This document shows positions 1 to 12,320 of a DNA stretch of 64,000 nucleotides, one piece after another. The notes under the pieces are model-generated. The model worked only from the letters and a program-made list of their open reading frames with translations, had not been told where the DNA came from and made no database searches. Where the stretch lies: the NCBI GenBank assembly GCA_020633555.1, contig JACKDL010000012.1, positions 121,136 through 185,135 of the forward strand. The letters run 5' to 3'. A program made the translations under genes and the position numbers. The number at the start of each line of letters is the position of its first letter. Within the stretch, counting starts at the first letter, position 1. Source of the DNA: Myxococcales bacterium (lineage in GTDB: Bacteria; Myxococcota_A; Bradymonadia; UBA7976; UBA1532).

Positions 1-878
<878 letters not shown>

Positions 879-886
879 GGCCGCCC

Positions 887-1540
887 GTGACCGCCTGGAC
901 CCTGCTGCAGCTCGCCGACGCCACCTTCCCCAGCGGCGGCTTTGCCCACTCGTGGGGGCTGGAGGCGGCGTGGCAGCTCGGCGAGGTGCAGGGTCTGGGC
1001 GGCTGGCTGGCGGCCGCCCTGCACGCGGTGGCCGTGGGCCCGCTGCCCGTGACGCTGGCGGTGCGCGAGGATCCCGCGCGCTTCGACGAGGCTGACCGGC
1101 TGTGGGAGGCCGTGGCGGTGCACCCGGTGGCCCGCCGGGCCAGCCGCGCCACGGGGCAGGCCCTGCTGGCCAGCGCCGCCCGCAGCTTCGAACGCCCGGC
1201 GCTCACCGCCCGCCGCAAGGCGCTGCTGAAGGCCGACGGCCCCAGCCACCTGGCGCCCGTGTGCGGGCTGGTGGCCCAGGCCCTGGGCCTGAGCGCGGCC
1301 GACACCGCCCACTGGGTGCTCTACACGGCGGCCCGCGACCTGGTGTCGGCGGCGGTGCGCCTGGGCATCGTGGGCCCCATCGAGGGCCAGCGCCTGCTCG
1401 CCGACGCGGGCGGCTGGGCCCGGCACGCGCAGGCCACGGCGGCCGAGGTGGACTGGCGTCACCCGGCCAACCCCTTCCCGCTGCAGGGCCTGTGGCAGGA
1501 CCAGCACGACACCCTCTACAGCCGCTTGTTTCACTCGTGA
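887..1540 (+). CDS. ureF: Urease accessory protein UreF
   Basis: UreF is the 217-residue all-helical accessory protein that works with UreD and UreG to load nickel into the urease active site and gates the UreG GTPase. The N-terminal FPSGGFAHSWGLE motif is characteristic, and length fits the family (~220-230). I chose the GTG at 887 because it puts TAWTLLQLADATFPSGG at the N terminus, as in homologues, and lies 8 bp after ureC; the open frame extends further upstream only inside ureC. ureG starts 8 bp after the stop, so the genes form one operon. No UreE gene lies between ureC and ureF, its frequent position. Confidence 0.95.
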   Translation: MTAWTLLQLADATFPSGGFAHSWGLEAAWQLGEVQGLGGWLAAALHAVAVGPLPVTLAVREDPARFDEADRLWEAVAVHPVARRASRATGQALLASAARSFERPALTARRKALLKADGPSHLAPVCGLVAQALGLSAADTAHWVLYTAARDLVSAAVRLGIVGPIEGQRLLADAGGWARHAQATAAEVDWRHPANPFPLQGLWQDQHDTLYSRLFHS

Positions 1541-1548
1541 GGAGCGCC

Positions 1549-2339
<791 letters not shown>

Positions 2340-2343
<4 letters not shown>

Positions 2344-3164
2344 CCCCCGGCCACGGCCGCCTGGAGGTGGCCCGGGTGGCCGGCGCCTCGGCGGCGGTGG
2401 TCGTGCGCGGCGCGGCGCCTCTGCGGCTGCTGGTGCCGCGGCCCCGGGGCCTGGCCGTGTGGGGCTGGGCGGCCAGCCTGGGCGGTGGCCTGGTGAGCGG
2501 CGACGCCCTGCACCTGGACGTGGCGGTGGGCGCCGACGCCCGCTGCTATCTGGGCACGCAGGCGTCCACCAAGGTGTACCGCCAGGGCCGCCACGCGGGC
2601 GCCCACCAGACGGTGCGGGCCACGGTGGCCGCGGGTGGCCTGCTGGCCCTGCTGCCCGAGCACCTGACGGCCTTCCGCGACGCCCGGCTCACCCAGGTCA
2701 CCGACGTGGACGTGACCGCGGGCGGCTCGGCGGTGGTGCTGGACTGGTACAGCGCCGGCCGCCCGGCCCACCGGGCCGACGAGGTGTGGGCGGCCCGCCA
2801 TCTGAGCACCCAGGTGCGGCTGACGGTGGACGGCGCGCTCCGGCTGCACGATCACACGGTGCTGGCGCCGGCCCCCGGGCTGCCCAGCGTCGCGCAGCGC
2901 ATGGGCCGGGTGCGGGTGGTGGCCAGCCTGGCGGCGGTCGGCCCGCTCACTGCGCCGCTGCGGGCCTGGCTGGGCGCCCACCCGGCCCCGCCCACCCGGG
3001 CCGGGCAGCCCGTAGTGGAGTCGCTGGCGCCCCTGGGCGCAGAGGGTGTGCTCTGGCGGCTGGCGGGCGAGGCGGTGGCGCCCGTGGCGCAGCGGCTGCG
3101 CGCGGCCACGGCGAGCCTGGGCGAGGTGCTGGGGGGTGATCCCAACCGGGCGCAGCTCGGGTAG
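2340..3164 (+). CDS. ureD: Urease accessory protein UreD (UreH)
   Basis: UreD is the 274-residue scaffold protein that docks on apo-urease and channels nickel from UreG and UreF. Recognisable family segments are GGGLVSGDALHLDVAVG, the GTQASTKVYR signature and ALLPEHLTAFRDA. The GTG start overlaps the ureG stop (GTGA), so translation is probably coupled. The order C-F-G-D with ureD last differs from the classical D-A-B-C-E-F-G layout. No hairpin with a T-run was found in the 110 bp between its stop and the convergent PPDK gene. The family assignment is firm; the exact start rests on the overlap. Confidence 0.93.
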
Positions 3165-3274
3165 CCGCCGGGGCACGGGTCTGAGCAGAAGTTCGACGCC
3201 GGGGCCCAACGCGCCCAAGGAGGGAGGGGTGGGCGGGGACCCCGGCGGGAGGGGAGCGGGACGCGCCCGGCGGA

Positions 3275-6022
<2,748 letters not shown>

Positions 6023-6084
6023 CTTCAGGTCCCTTCCCTCGGGTGATCGCCGCGCCCCCTGAGCAAACGCCGTGCCGACGGCCT

Positions 6085-6114
6085 TATATGGGCCCTGCCA
6101 CGAAGGGGTGTCAC
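6085..6114 (-). promoter_or_regulatory. Possible promoter of ppdK
   Basis: On the minus strand GTGACA (6114-6109) and CATATA (6090-6085) are separated by 18 bases, about 60 bases upstream of the ppdK start. CATATAAG is the most AT-rich spot in this 152-bp intergenic stretch. It is a weak match to a sigma-70-type promoter, and no transcript data support it. Confidence 0.3.
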
Positions 6115-6174
6115 CGTTCGGGTACAGCGTGCGGGGGAAGGTGACGCCGGGCAGACGTGGGACCCGGCCGAGGC

Positions 6175-6414
6175 CTACACGGTGGGCGGTCCGGCCCCGT
6201 CCGCCTCGCTCAGGGTGTCCTCGGAGTCCACCAAGGTCAGGGTGCTGGCGGGCGCGCCGGTGGTCACCGGGCCGTGCAGCCGCGCAAACACGCCCGCGGC
6301 GCACATCGCTTGGAAGTGCGCCCTCACCTGGGCGCACGCGGCCGGATCCACCACCTTGGTGAGGAAGGCGGCGTCGCCGTGCTCGACGGTGGGCACCACC
6401 AGGGCGCGGTTCAT
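6175..6414 (-). CDS. 79-residue protein with a repeated C-terminal tail; last gene of the defence operon or a gene remnant
   Basis: I do not recognise the family. The ATG overlaps the stop of the 28-codon gene before it (ATGA), which itself overlaps the hsdR stop, so it reads as the last gene of the restriction operon. The body (MNRALVVPTVEHG... HFQAMCAAGVFARLHG) looks helical. Its C-terminal ~25 residues (TTGAPASTLTLVDSEDTLSEAD) nearly repeat the tail of the HEAT-like protein at 21614-22954 (TTGAPAGNLTLVDYEGALSEAE). Base composition here is already that of the native genome, so the ORF may be a host gene end fused to the cassette edge. It could equally be a genuine small gene. Confidence 0.5.
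   Translation of the reverse strand: MNRALVVPTVEHGDAAFLTKVVDPAACAQVRAHFQAMCAAGVFARLHGPVTTGAPASTLTLVDSEDTLSEADGAGPPTV
6201..6267. repeat. Direct repeat, left copy (67 bp) flanking the defence island
   Basis: These 67 bases match 21625-21691 at 61 positions by my alignment, without gaps and in the same orientation. Both copies are translated in the same frame on the minus strand as a C-terminal tail (LTLVDxExxLSEA). The pair brackets the whole island. It may be a recombination or insertion scar, or two members of a tail-sharing gene family. Confidence 0.8.
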
Positions 6415-6497
6415 GCGCTCGAGACTGGATGCAGCTGGTAGGTCGTGCCGTCCTGTTGAAGTCCGGCCACGATTACGATTGGGTCTTCGGTTGTCAC
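6411..6497 (-). CDS. 28-residue small protein coupled to hsdR
   Basis: A GTG start overlaps the hsdR TGA stop (GTGA, 6497-6494), and the short frame ends at a TGA that overlaps the next ATG (ATGA, 6414-6411). The product begins (M)TTEDPIVIVAGLQQDGTTY and ends LHPVSSA: one beta-strand-like hydrophobic stretch, then a polar turn. Both 4-base overlaps follow the pattern used throughout this operon, the main argument that the reading frame is real. There is no recognisable domain. It may be a translated small subunit or only a bridge that keeps ribosomes moving into the 79-codon gene. Confidence 0.45.
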   Translation of the reverse strand: MTTEDPIVIVAGLQQDGTTYQLHPVSSA

Positions 6498-9400
6498 GAC
6501 AACACCTCCACCAACTCCGCGATGATGCTCAGCTCACCTTCCTCGATGTCCTCGAGCACGATCGCCTCGGACGCGGGGTCGTCCGAGTCCGGTTTCAACC
6601 GGATGACGGCGTGCCGCCAGCCCCCGTCGTCGGTGGCGACCTTCTCCGATTCGTAGACCTTGACCGTGTAACGCCCGCCGAGCTCGGGGTCGTCGATGTC
6701 GCGGTGCTGGGCGAGGACGACCTTGCCCTGACGGGTGCCGCCGGGGTTGGCTCGCCAGAGGCACCACGCGCCGTTCGGGATGCGCCGGTTCATCGACTCG
6801 CCGACGACCTGGGCGACGAAGAGGCCGGGCGCGGGCTTGGTGCGGCCGTCGAGCGCGACCCACGCCCATTCGCCCTCCAGCCCCTGAGCCTCACTGAAGG
6901 CGCCGGCAGCGGCCTTGAGGGGTACGACGGGCACGCATGTGACGTACCGCTCCTCGGGCGTCGGCTCGGCGAGCCGGAGCGTCGGAGGAAGCGCAGACGC
7001 CGGCGCGGGCTCGTCCTCGCGCAGCTTGCGATAAGCCTCGGTGGCCATCCAGTCGGTGACGGCCCTCTGGAAGGCTTTGTCGTTCATGTAGCGGACGAAG
7101 ATGTCCTCGTTCTGGTCCATCCGGTCCATGAAGAGGGACTCGACCATCTGCTTGAACACCAGGGCGAACTTGTCGCTTGGGTTCACCGCGGCCGCCTGCT
7201 TCAGCCCGGCGTCGGCCATTGCGGTCTCGACGATCTGATCGAAGAAGAGCTGGTCGGCCTGGTTGAACTCGGTGCCGAAGCGCTCGTTCAGCACGTCGAT
7301 GAGCTGCGAGAGTGGCACCTCTTCCGGGCGGGCCATGCCGCTCCCCACCTCGGACGGACCATCCAGGCGCTTCGCCTCGCCCTCCTTGAGCGAGATCGAG
7401 CCCTCGGCGATCTTCTGGAGCCGGTAGTACTCCAGCCGCACCTCATCATCGAAGTGGTAGCCCGGGCCGGACTTGCGGCGCGGCAGCTTCGACGAGAGGT
7501 GGCGGACGAAGACGTAGAGCTTCTCGAGGTCCGAGTCCTGATAAGGGATCACCTGACTCAAGAACGCGTACAGGTTGCAGAACCCGTTGAGCTTGCCGCG
7601 CCAGGTCTCGGCCTCCTCTTCGTCGTCGCGCTGCAGCACCGTGAACCGCGACACCGCGGGATCGAGCGCCGCGTTCATGGCCTGATGGTCCGACGGGCTC
7701 TGGCGCTGCTTCGGCTTGAAGTACACGGCGCAGAAGCGCTCGAGCTCCTCGTCGAGGTAGATGCCCGAGGCGTCCATCTCCACCTTCATCTGGTACATCC
7801 GCGCCGGGTCGGCCTCGTCGCCCATCAGCGCGCCTTCGTAGAAGGTCTTGAACGCCTCTCGGATCTCCTCACGGTCGTTGACGAAGTCCAGGACGAAGGT
7901 GTCCTCCTTCAGCGGGTGCGTCCGGTTCAGACGCGAGAGGGTCTGCACCGCCTGGATGCCGGCGAGCCGCTTGTCGACGTACATCGTGTGCAAGAGCGGC
8001 TGGTCGAACCCGGTCTGGTACTTCTCCGCGACCAGGAGCACCTGATACTCGGGCGTCGCGAACTTCTCTGGCAGCTCCTTCTCTCGCACGCCGAGGTTCA
8101 TGCCCTCCTCGGTGTAGGTCTTCGAGTCGTCGACGTCGTCGGTGACGGTGCCCGAGAAGGCGACCAGCGACTTGATCGCGTAGCCACGCGATCGGATGTA
8201 CTTGTCGAACGACTGCTTGTAGCGCACGGCCTCGAGGCGCGAGCCCGTCACCACCATCGCCTTGGCGCGGCCGCCGATCTTGTGGCGCGTCACGGCGTGG
8301 AAGTGCTCGACCATCACCTCGGTCTTCTGAGCGATGTTATGGGGGTGCAGGCGCATGAAGCGGGCGAGCGCCCGCGCCGCCTTCTTGCGCTCCACCTCGG
8401 GGTCGTCGGCCGATGCCTTCAAGAGCCCGTAGTAGGTCTTGTAGGTCGTGTAGTTCTGGAGCACGTCGAGGATGAAGCCCTCCTCGATGGCCTGCCGCAT
8501 CGTATAGCGGTGCGCCGGCTCGCCGCCTCGCCCGAACACGGCGAGGGTCTTGTGCTTCGGCGTGGCGGTGAAGGCGAAGAAGCTCAGGTTCGCCTGTCGC
8601 CCGCGCTTGGCCATGCTGCGGAAGAGCTCGTCCATGTTCTCGACGCCTTCGTCTTCCGCCCGCCGCCTGGCCTCCTCGCGCAGGCCCTCGCCGCCCAGCA
8701 CCTCCTTGAGGTCGGTGGCGGTCTCGCCACCCTGCGAGCTGTGCGCCTCGTCGATGACGACCGCGCACCGCCGCGTGACCAGCGCGCCGCCACCTTCCTC
8801 GCCGCGCTCCTCGGCCATCTTGAGGAGCTGCTTCGAGACAAAGGGGAACTTCTGGAGCGTCGTGATGATGATCGGGACGCCGCTCGCGAGCGCCTCGGCG
8901 AGCTGCCGGGAGTCCTGGTCGATCTTCTGGACGACCCCGCGCTTGTGCTCGAACTGGTAGATCGTGTCCTGAAGCTGCTGATCGAGCACGCGGCGGTCGG
9001 TCACCACGATCACGCTGTCGTACACCCGCTCGTCGCCCGAATCATGCAGTGAAGACAGCCGGTGGGTGAGCCACGCGATGGTGTTGCTCTTGCCGCTGCC
9101 GGCGGAGTGCTCGACCAGGTAGTTGTGCCCCACGCCCTCTTCACGCGCCGCGCTCACCATGTGTCGCACGGCCTGAAGCTGGTGGTAGCGCGGGAAGATC
9201 ATCGTCTCCTTCTTGACCTTGCGCCCATGGTCGTCCCGCTTCTCGTCGAGCTGCAGGTGGATGAAGCGCGCGACGAGGTCGAGGAGCGAGTCGCGCTGAA
9301 GGACCTCCTCCCACAGGTACGCGGTGCGGTACGCGCGGCCCTTCGGGTCAGGCGGGTTGCCGGCGCCGCCCTCGAGCCCCTTATTGAAGGGCAGGAACCA

Positions 9401-10024
9401 GGTCGCGGTGCCGGCGAGCCGCGTGGTCATCAACACGAGCTCGGTGTCCACCGCGAAGTGCACGAGGGTGCGTCGCTTGAACTCGAAGACCGCCTCGCGC
9501 GGGTCGCGGTCCTTCATGTACTGCCGGCGCGCGTGCTCGACGTTCTGGCCGGTCATCGGGTTCTTCAGCTCGAGCGTCACGAGCGGCACGCCGTTGAGGC
9601 TGAGCATGACGTCGAGCGAGCTCTCGGAGCGGGTCGAGTAGTGGAGCTGGCGGGTGATGCCGACCCGGTTGGCGGCGTAGCCGGCCTCGAGCTCGGGGTT
9701 CAGCCCGTGCGCGGCCTTGAAGAAGGCGAGGTGCAGCTTGCGCCCGTAGCACTTGAAGCCGTGTCGCAGCGTCGCCAGCGAGCCGTGGGCGTCCATCCAC
9801 TTGCACAGGTCGGTGATCACCTGCTCGCCCGTCCGCTCGCCGTGGAGCGCTTCGAGGCGCGCCCAGGTCTTCGGCTGTGTCTCGCGGATGAAGTCGAGCA
9901 CGACCGCTGGGAAGATGGCACGCTCGCGGTCGAAGCCCTTGCGGTCCACGGCGACGTAGCCGGCGCCGAGCAGCTGGCTTTCAATGACTGACTCAAACGC
10001 GGCCTCAGACCGGCGGTCTCTCAT
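6494..10024 (-). CDS. hsdR: Type I restriction endonuclease subunit R (HsdR) with C-terminal LexA/S24-like autoprotease domain
   Basis: This 1176-residue motor/nuclease subunit cleaves DNA lacking host methylation after ATP-driven translocation. Domains in order: an HSDR_N PD-(D/E)xK nuclease (LVTLELKNPMTGQNV, ~residue 149); a SF2 helicase with Walker A HSAGSGKSN (~310), IDEAH (~421) and FTATPK; a helical spacer; and a C-terminal ~140 residues that match the peptidase S24 (LexA/CI/UmuD) fold. The last part has LKAAAGAFSEAQ with Ala1040-Gly1041 as a candidate cleavage bond, VVGESM with Ser1077, and RYTVKVYE with Lys1122. The gaps Gly-Ser 36 and Ser-Lys 45 fall near those of LexA and phage CI. 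The ATG at 10024 shares one base with the ptuB stop. The fusion suggests self-cleavage control of restriction, which is inference. Confidence 0.93.
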   Translation of the reverse strand: MRDRRSEAAFESVIESQLLGAGYVAVDRKGFDRERAIFPAVVLDFIRETQPKTWARLEALHGERTGEQVITDLCKWMDAHGSLATLRHGFKCYGRKLHLAFFKAAHGLNPELEAGYAANRVGITRQLHYSTRSESSLDVMLSLNGVPLVTLELKNPMTGQNVEHARRQYMKDRDPREAVFEFKRRTLVHFAVDTELVLMTTRLAGTATWFLPFNKGLEGGAGNPPDPKGRAYRTAYLWEEVLQRDSLLDLVARFIHLQLDEKRDDHGRKVKKETMIFPRYHQLQAVRHMVSAAREEGVGHNYLVEHSAGSGKSNTIAWLTHRLSSLHDSGDERVYDSVIVVTDRRVLDQQLQDTIYQFEHKRGVVQKIDQDSRQLAEALASGVPIIITTLQKFPFVSKQLLKMAEERGEEGGGALVTRRCAVVIDEAHSSQGGETATDLKEVLGGEGLREEARRRAEDEGVENMDELFRSMAKRGRQANLSFFAFTATPKHKTLAVFGRGGEPAHRYTMRQAIEEGFILDVLQNYTTYKTYYGLLKASADDPEVERKKAARALARFMRLHPHNIAQKTEVMVEHFHAVTRHKIGGRAKAMVVTGSRLEAVRYKQSFDKYIRSRGYAIKSLVAFSGTVTDDVDDSKTYTEEGMNLGVREKELPEKFATPEYQVLLVAEKYQTGFDQPLLHTMYVDKRLAGIQAVQTLSRLNRTHPLKEDTFVLDFVNDREEIREAFKTFYEGALMGDEADPARMYQMKVEMDASGIYLDEELERFCAVYFKPKQRQSPSDHQAMNAALDPAVSRFTVLQRDDEEEAETWRGKLNGFCNLYAFLSQVIPYQDSDLEKLYVFVRHLSSKLPRRKSGPGYHFDDEVRLEYYRLQKIAEGSISLKEGEAKRLDGPSEVGSGMARPEEVPLSQLIDVLNERFGTEFNQADQLFFDQIVETAMADAGLKQAAAVNPSDKFALVFKQMVESLFMDRMDQNEDIFVRYMNDKAFQRAVTDWMATEAYRKLREDEPAPASALPPTLRLAEPTPEERYVTCVPVVPLKAAAGAFSEAQGLEGEWAWVALDGRTKPAPGLFVAQVVGESMNRRIPNGAWCLWRANPGGTRQGKVVLAQHRDIDDPELGGRYTVKVYESEKVATDDGGWRHAVIRLKPDSDDPASEAIVLEDIEEGELSIIAELVEVLS

Positions 10025-10665
10025 CACATCTTCCTGAGCCGGGCGGTGAGCCACCAGACGGCGACGCCGCTGTACGGCGCTAGCTCCCCGCCATCCAGGC
10101 GTGCGGCCAACTCGCGCTCGAACGTAGCCTTGGGCACAGGCCCCTTCAGACGCGCCTTTTCATGCTGCCACCATGCGATCACACCGTCTAGCACGCCCTT
10201 CCGGTTATTCTTAAGCACTCTGAGGTTAAGGTTCAGCACCTCGTTCAACTGCTTGCAGAACTTCGTGTCAGACGATTCGATGGTGCCGTCGGTCAGGTAG
10301 GCCACCCTGTCGGCGATCATGTGGGTGGGATTGGCCGGGTTCCACTTGAGGTCGTCTTTGCCCTTGCGCGTGTCGCAGTGCTGCAACTTCTTGGGCCTGC
10401 CCTCACCTCCGTAGCAGGCTCCGAGAAGATTGCCGTAGTCGAGCTGCAGCGCCGGGTGGTTCTCCTGGCATTGCCAGTGCTCGATCTTCATCGACCTCCC
10501 GTCTGCGCGAATCCGCCCCATGCAATAGCAGCAAATCCCGTGCTGCTCGCCGACGAGCGAGGCTCGCAGATCATCCTTTGCGGCGTAGTTGTCGTAGTCG
10601 CTGTGAGACGCGGCGCGGTGCTCGGTGAGGCTCTTCGGCTCGGTGTTCTTCGCGATGGCCATCAT
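10024..10665 (-). CDS. ptuB: HNH nuclease of a Septu defence system (PtuB-like, TIGR02646-type)
   Basis: The 213-residue product has the HNH arrangement of the Septu/retron-associated HNH nuclease family: CCYCMGRI with Cys45, Cys46 and Cys48; KIEHW with His63; YGNLLGAC around Asn79; then HCDTRKG with His96 and Cys97. In Septu, PtuB is held by the PtuA ATPase and cuts nucleic acid after phage sensing. The ATG overlaps the ptuA stop (ATGA) and the stop shares one base with the hsdR start, so it is coupled on both sides. A second Met directly follows the first. Base composition is poorer in GC than the flanking native genes, as for ptuA and hsdS. Family call is strong; activity is not shown. Confidence 0.88.
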   Translation of the reverse strand: MMAIAKNTEPKSLTEHRAASHSDYDNYAAKDDLRASLVGEQHGICCYCMGRIRADGRSMKIEHWQCQENHPALQLDYGNLLGACYGGEGRPKKLQHCDTRKGKDDLKWNPANPTHMIADRVAYLTDGTIESSDTKFCKQLNEVLNLNLRVLKNNRKGVLDGVIAWWQHEKARLKGPVPKATFERELAARLDGGELAPYSGVAVWWLTARLRKM

Positions 10666-12320
10666 GGCTTCCCCTCCATGAAGTCGAGGAGGGTGCGAAG
10701 CCGCGTGACCTCCGGGTCGTTCTCGCCGAGCTCGAGTTTCTCGGCCAACTCACCCATCGCCTTGCGCGCCTGGTCGGTCGTCCCGGGGCGGGAGAGCAAA
10801 GCGATCTCCTGTAGCTTGTCTTCGATGGCCCTGGGCCGAGAGGTGACGTCCATGATCTCCTCCAGCACGCGGCTGGAGTCGATGCCGTAGGAGTGATCCG
10901 GCGAGTACACCCCCTCGGGGGTCATGATCTGCACGCGGTCGTGCGGGACCTCGCTGATGACCTGCGGCGAATGGGTAGTCGCGATGAACTGGCACTTCGG
11001 GAAGGCCGCGGTGAGGTTGTGGATGACCTCGCGCTGCCAGCGTGGATGGAGGTGTAGGTCGATCTCGTCGATCAGCACTATGGCCTCGGCCTCGGCGGCG
11101 GGGTCCGACAGATGGGGGTTCGCCTGGGCGAGTCGGCGTGTCAGGTCGAGGACCATCGCGAGCGTGCCGCGCTCGCCGTCGGAGAGCTGGCTGATAAGGA
11201 GCGTGGTCGGAAGGCGGTCGATGAGCGCATCAGCGTTGCCGTCCTCATCAGGACGAAGATTCTGGCAGTTCGGCAGGAACCTGGCCACGGCTTCATCCAG
11301 TTTCGCAGCACGCGCCGTTCGCCGCGCGCTATCCAGCTCGTCGGCCGTTGGCGCATCGCCCAACTCCTCGCCAGTCCAGTGCAGCGCGAGCCAGTCATCT
11401 GTCCACGCGATTGCCCGTTCGAGGTTCGCTCGCTCATCATCCGTGAGCTCATCCGAGTCCACGCGGAGGCTCTCGGGCTGCCCCTGATCGATAACGAGAA
11501 GCCACGCTACGGCCGCGAACGCAGCCGCCTCCGCCGCGAGCTGAGAGGCTCGCACTGCGGCTCTCTGGGCGTCTTCGTCGGCAGCCGCGGCCGCTGCCCC
11601 CGCAGCTGCTTTCGCGGCGCGCTCAGCAGCGAAGGGGTTATGGATCAATCTGAGGTTGGAGTAGCCAGGCAGGAAGCGCTCTGCAGCCGCTCGAAGGGCG
11701 CTCATAACCAGCAGTGATTCGGGTCTCTCCTCGCCCAACGCCTCCTGTGCTCTCATCCACTCTGTGAGCTCACGAAGCCGCAGTTCCCGAGCTTCGAGCG
11801 CCTCCGCAAACCCTGCGGCGACACCGCCCACAGCGCGGCGCTGCTTCGCCTCACTCCGCGCCGTGGCTGCCCGCCGCGTGGAGAAGAGCACCGCGATGGG
11901 TCGCCCAGAGGGCTCGTCGTTCTTCGCGCGCCGTGGCTTGTCCGAGGTGAACTCCCTGCGTGCCTCGACCGCGTGGACCTGGTCGCGGGGCTTGCCCGAC
12001 CCGGACTGCGCAACCGCCGCGTCGCTCCGCGGCTCATGGACCAAATAGGAGAAGGGCTTCCCGTCGACCACAATGCCGCACTCGAGCGTCATCGCCGCCG
12101 CGCCGAAACGGATGTCTCCGCTGGTCGGCTCGCGTGGCGCGAGGCGGAGGCCGTTCATCTCGCGGACGGGACCCGAGAGACAGCAGGCCAGCGCATCGAG
12201 CACGGTCGTCTTGCCGACGCCGTTGACGCCCACTATCAGGTTGAAGCCTGGCGAGAAGGTCAGCTCTGCCGTCTCGATGGCGCGCATATTGGTGATCCGC
12301 AGCGTCTCGACATGCATCAC
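10662..12320 (-). CDS. ptuA: AAA/ABC-type ATPase of a Septu defence system (PtuA-like)
   Basis: This 552-residue SMC/ABC-like ATPase has Walker A GVNGVGKTT at residues 31-39, signature LSDGERGTLAM, Walker B IVLIDEIDLHLHP near residue 412 and the following ATTHSPQV switch motif typical of PtuA/AAA_23-type proteins. Between Walker A and signature lies an Ala/Glu-rich helical insertion (AAAGAAAAAADED region). With the adjacent PtuB it forms the two-gene Septu anti-phage system; PtuA rings bind and restrain PtuB. The start overlaps the hsdS stop by 4 bases and the stop overlaps ptuB by 4. Placement inside a type I restriction operon, between hsdS and hsdR, implies co-inheritance and shared expression. 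Confidence 0.88.
   Translation of the reverse strand: MMHVETLRITNMRAIETAELTFSPGFNLIVGVNGVGKTTVLDALACCLSGPVREMNGLRLAPREPTSGDIRFGAAAMTLECGIVVDGKPFSYLVHEPRSDAAVAQSGSGKPRDQVHAVEARREFTSDKPRRAKNDEPSGRPIAVLFSTRRAATARSEAKQRRAVGGVAAGFAEALEARELRLRELTEWMRAQEALGEERPESLLVMSALRAAAERFLPGYSNLRLIHNPFAAERAAKAAAGAAAAAADEDAQRAAVRASQLAAEAAAFAAVAWLLVIDQGQPESLRVDSDELTDDERANLERAIAWTDDWLALHWTGEELGDAPTADELDSARRTARAAKLDEAVARFLPNCQNLRPDEDGNADALIDRLPTTLLISQLSDGERGTLAMVLDLTRRLAQANPHLSDPAAEAEAIVLIDEIDLHLHPRWQREVIHNLTAAFPKCQFIATTHSPQVISEVPHDRVQIMTPEGVYSPDHSYGIDSSRVLEEIMDVTSRPRAIEDKLQEIALLSRPGTTDQARKAMGELAEKLELGENDPEVTRLRTLLDFMEGKP

Noticed and set aside
6182..9052. 956-codon open frame antisense to hsdR
   Set aside because: hsdR motifs are continuous on the other strand; the antisense product has no domain.
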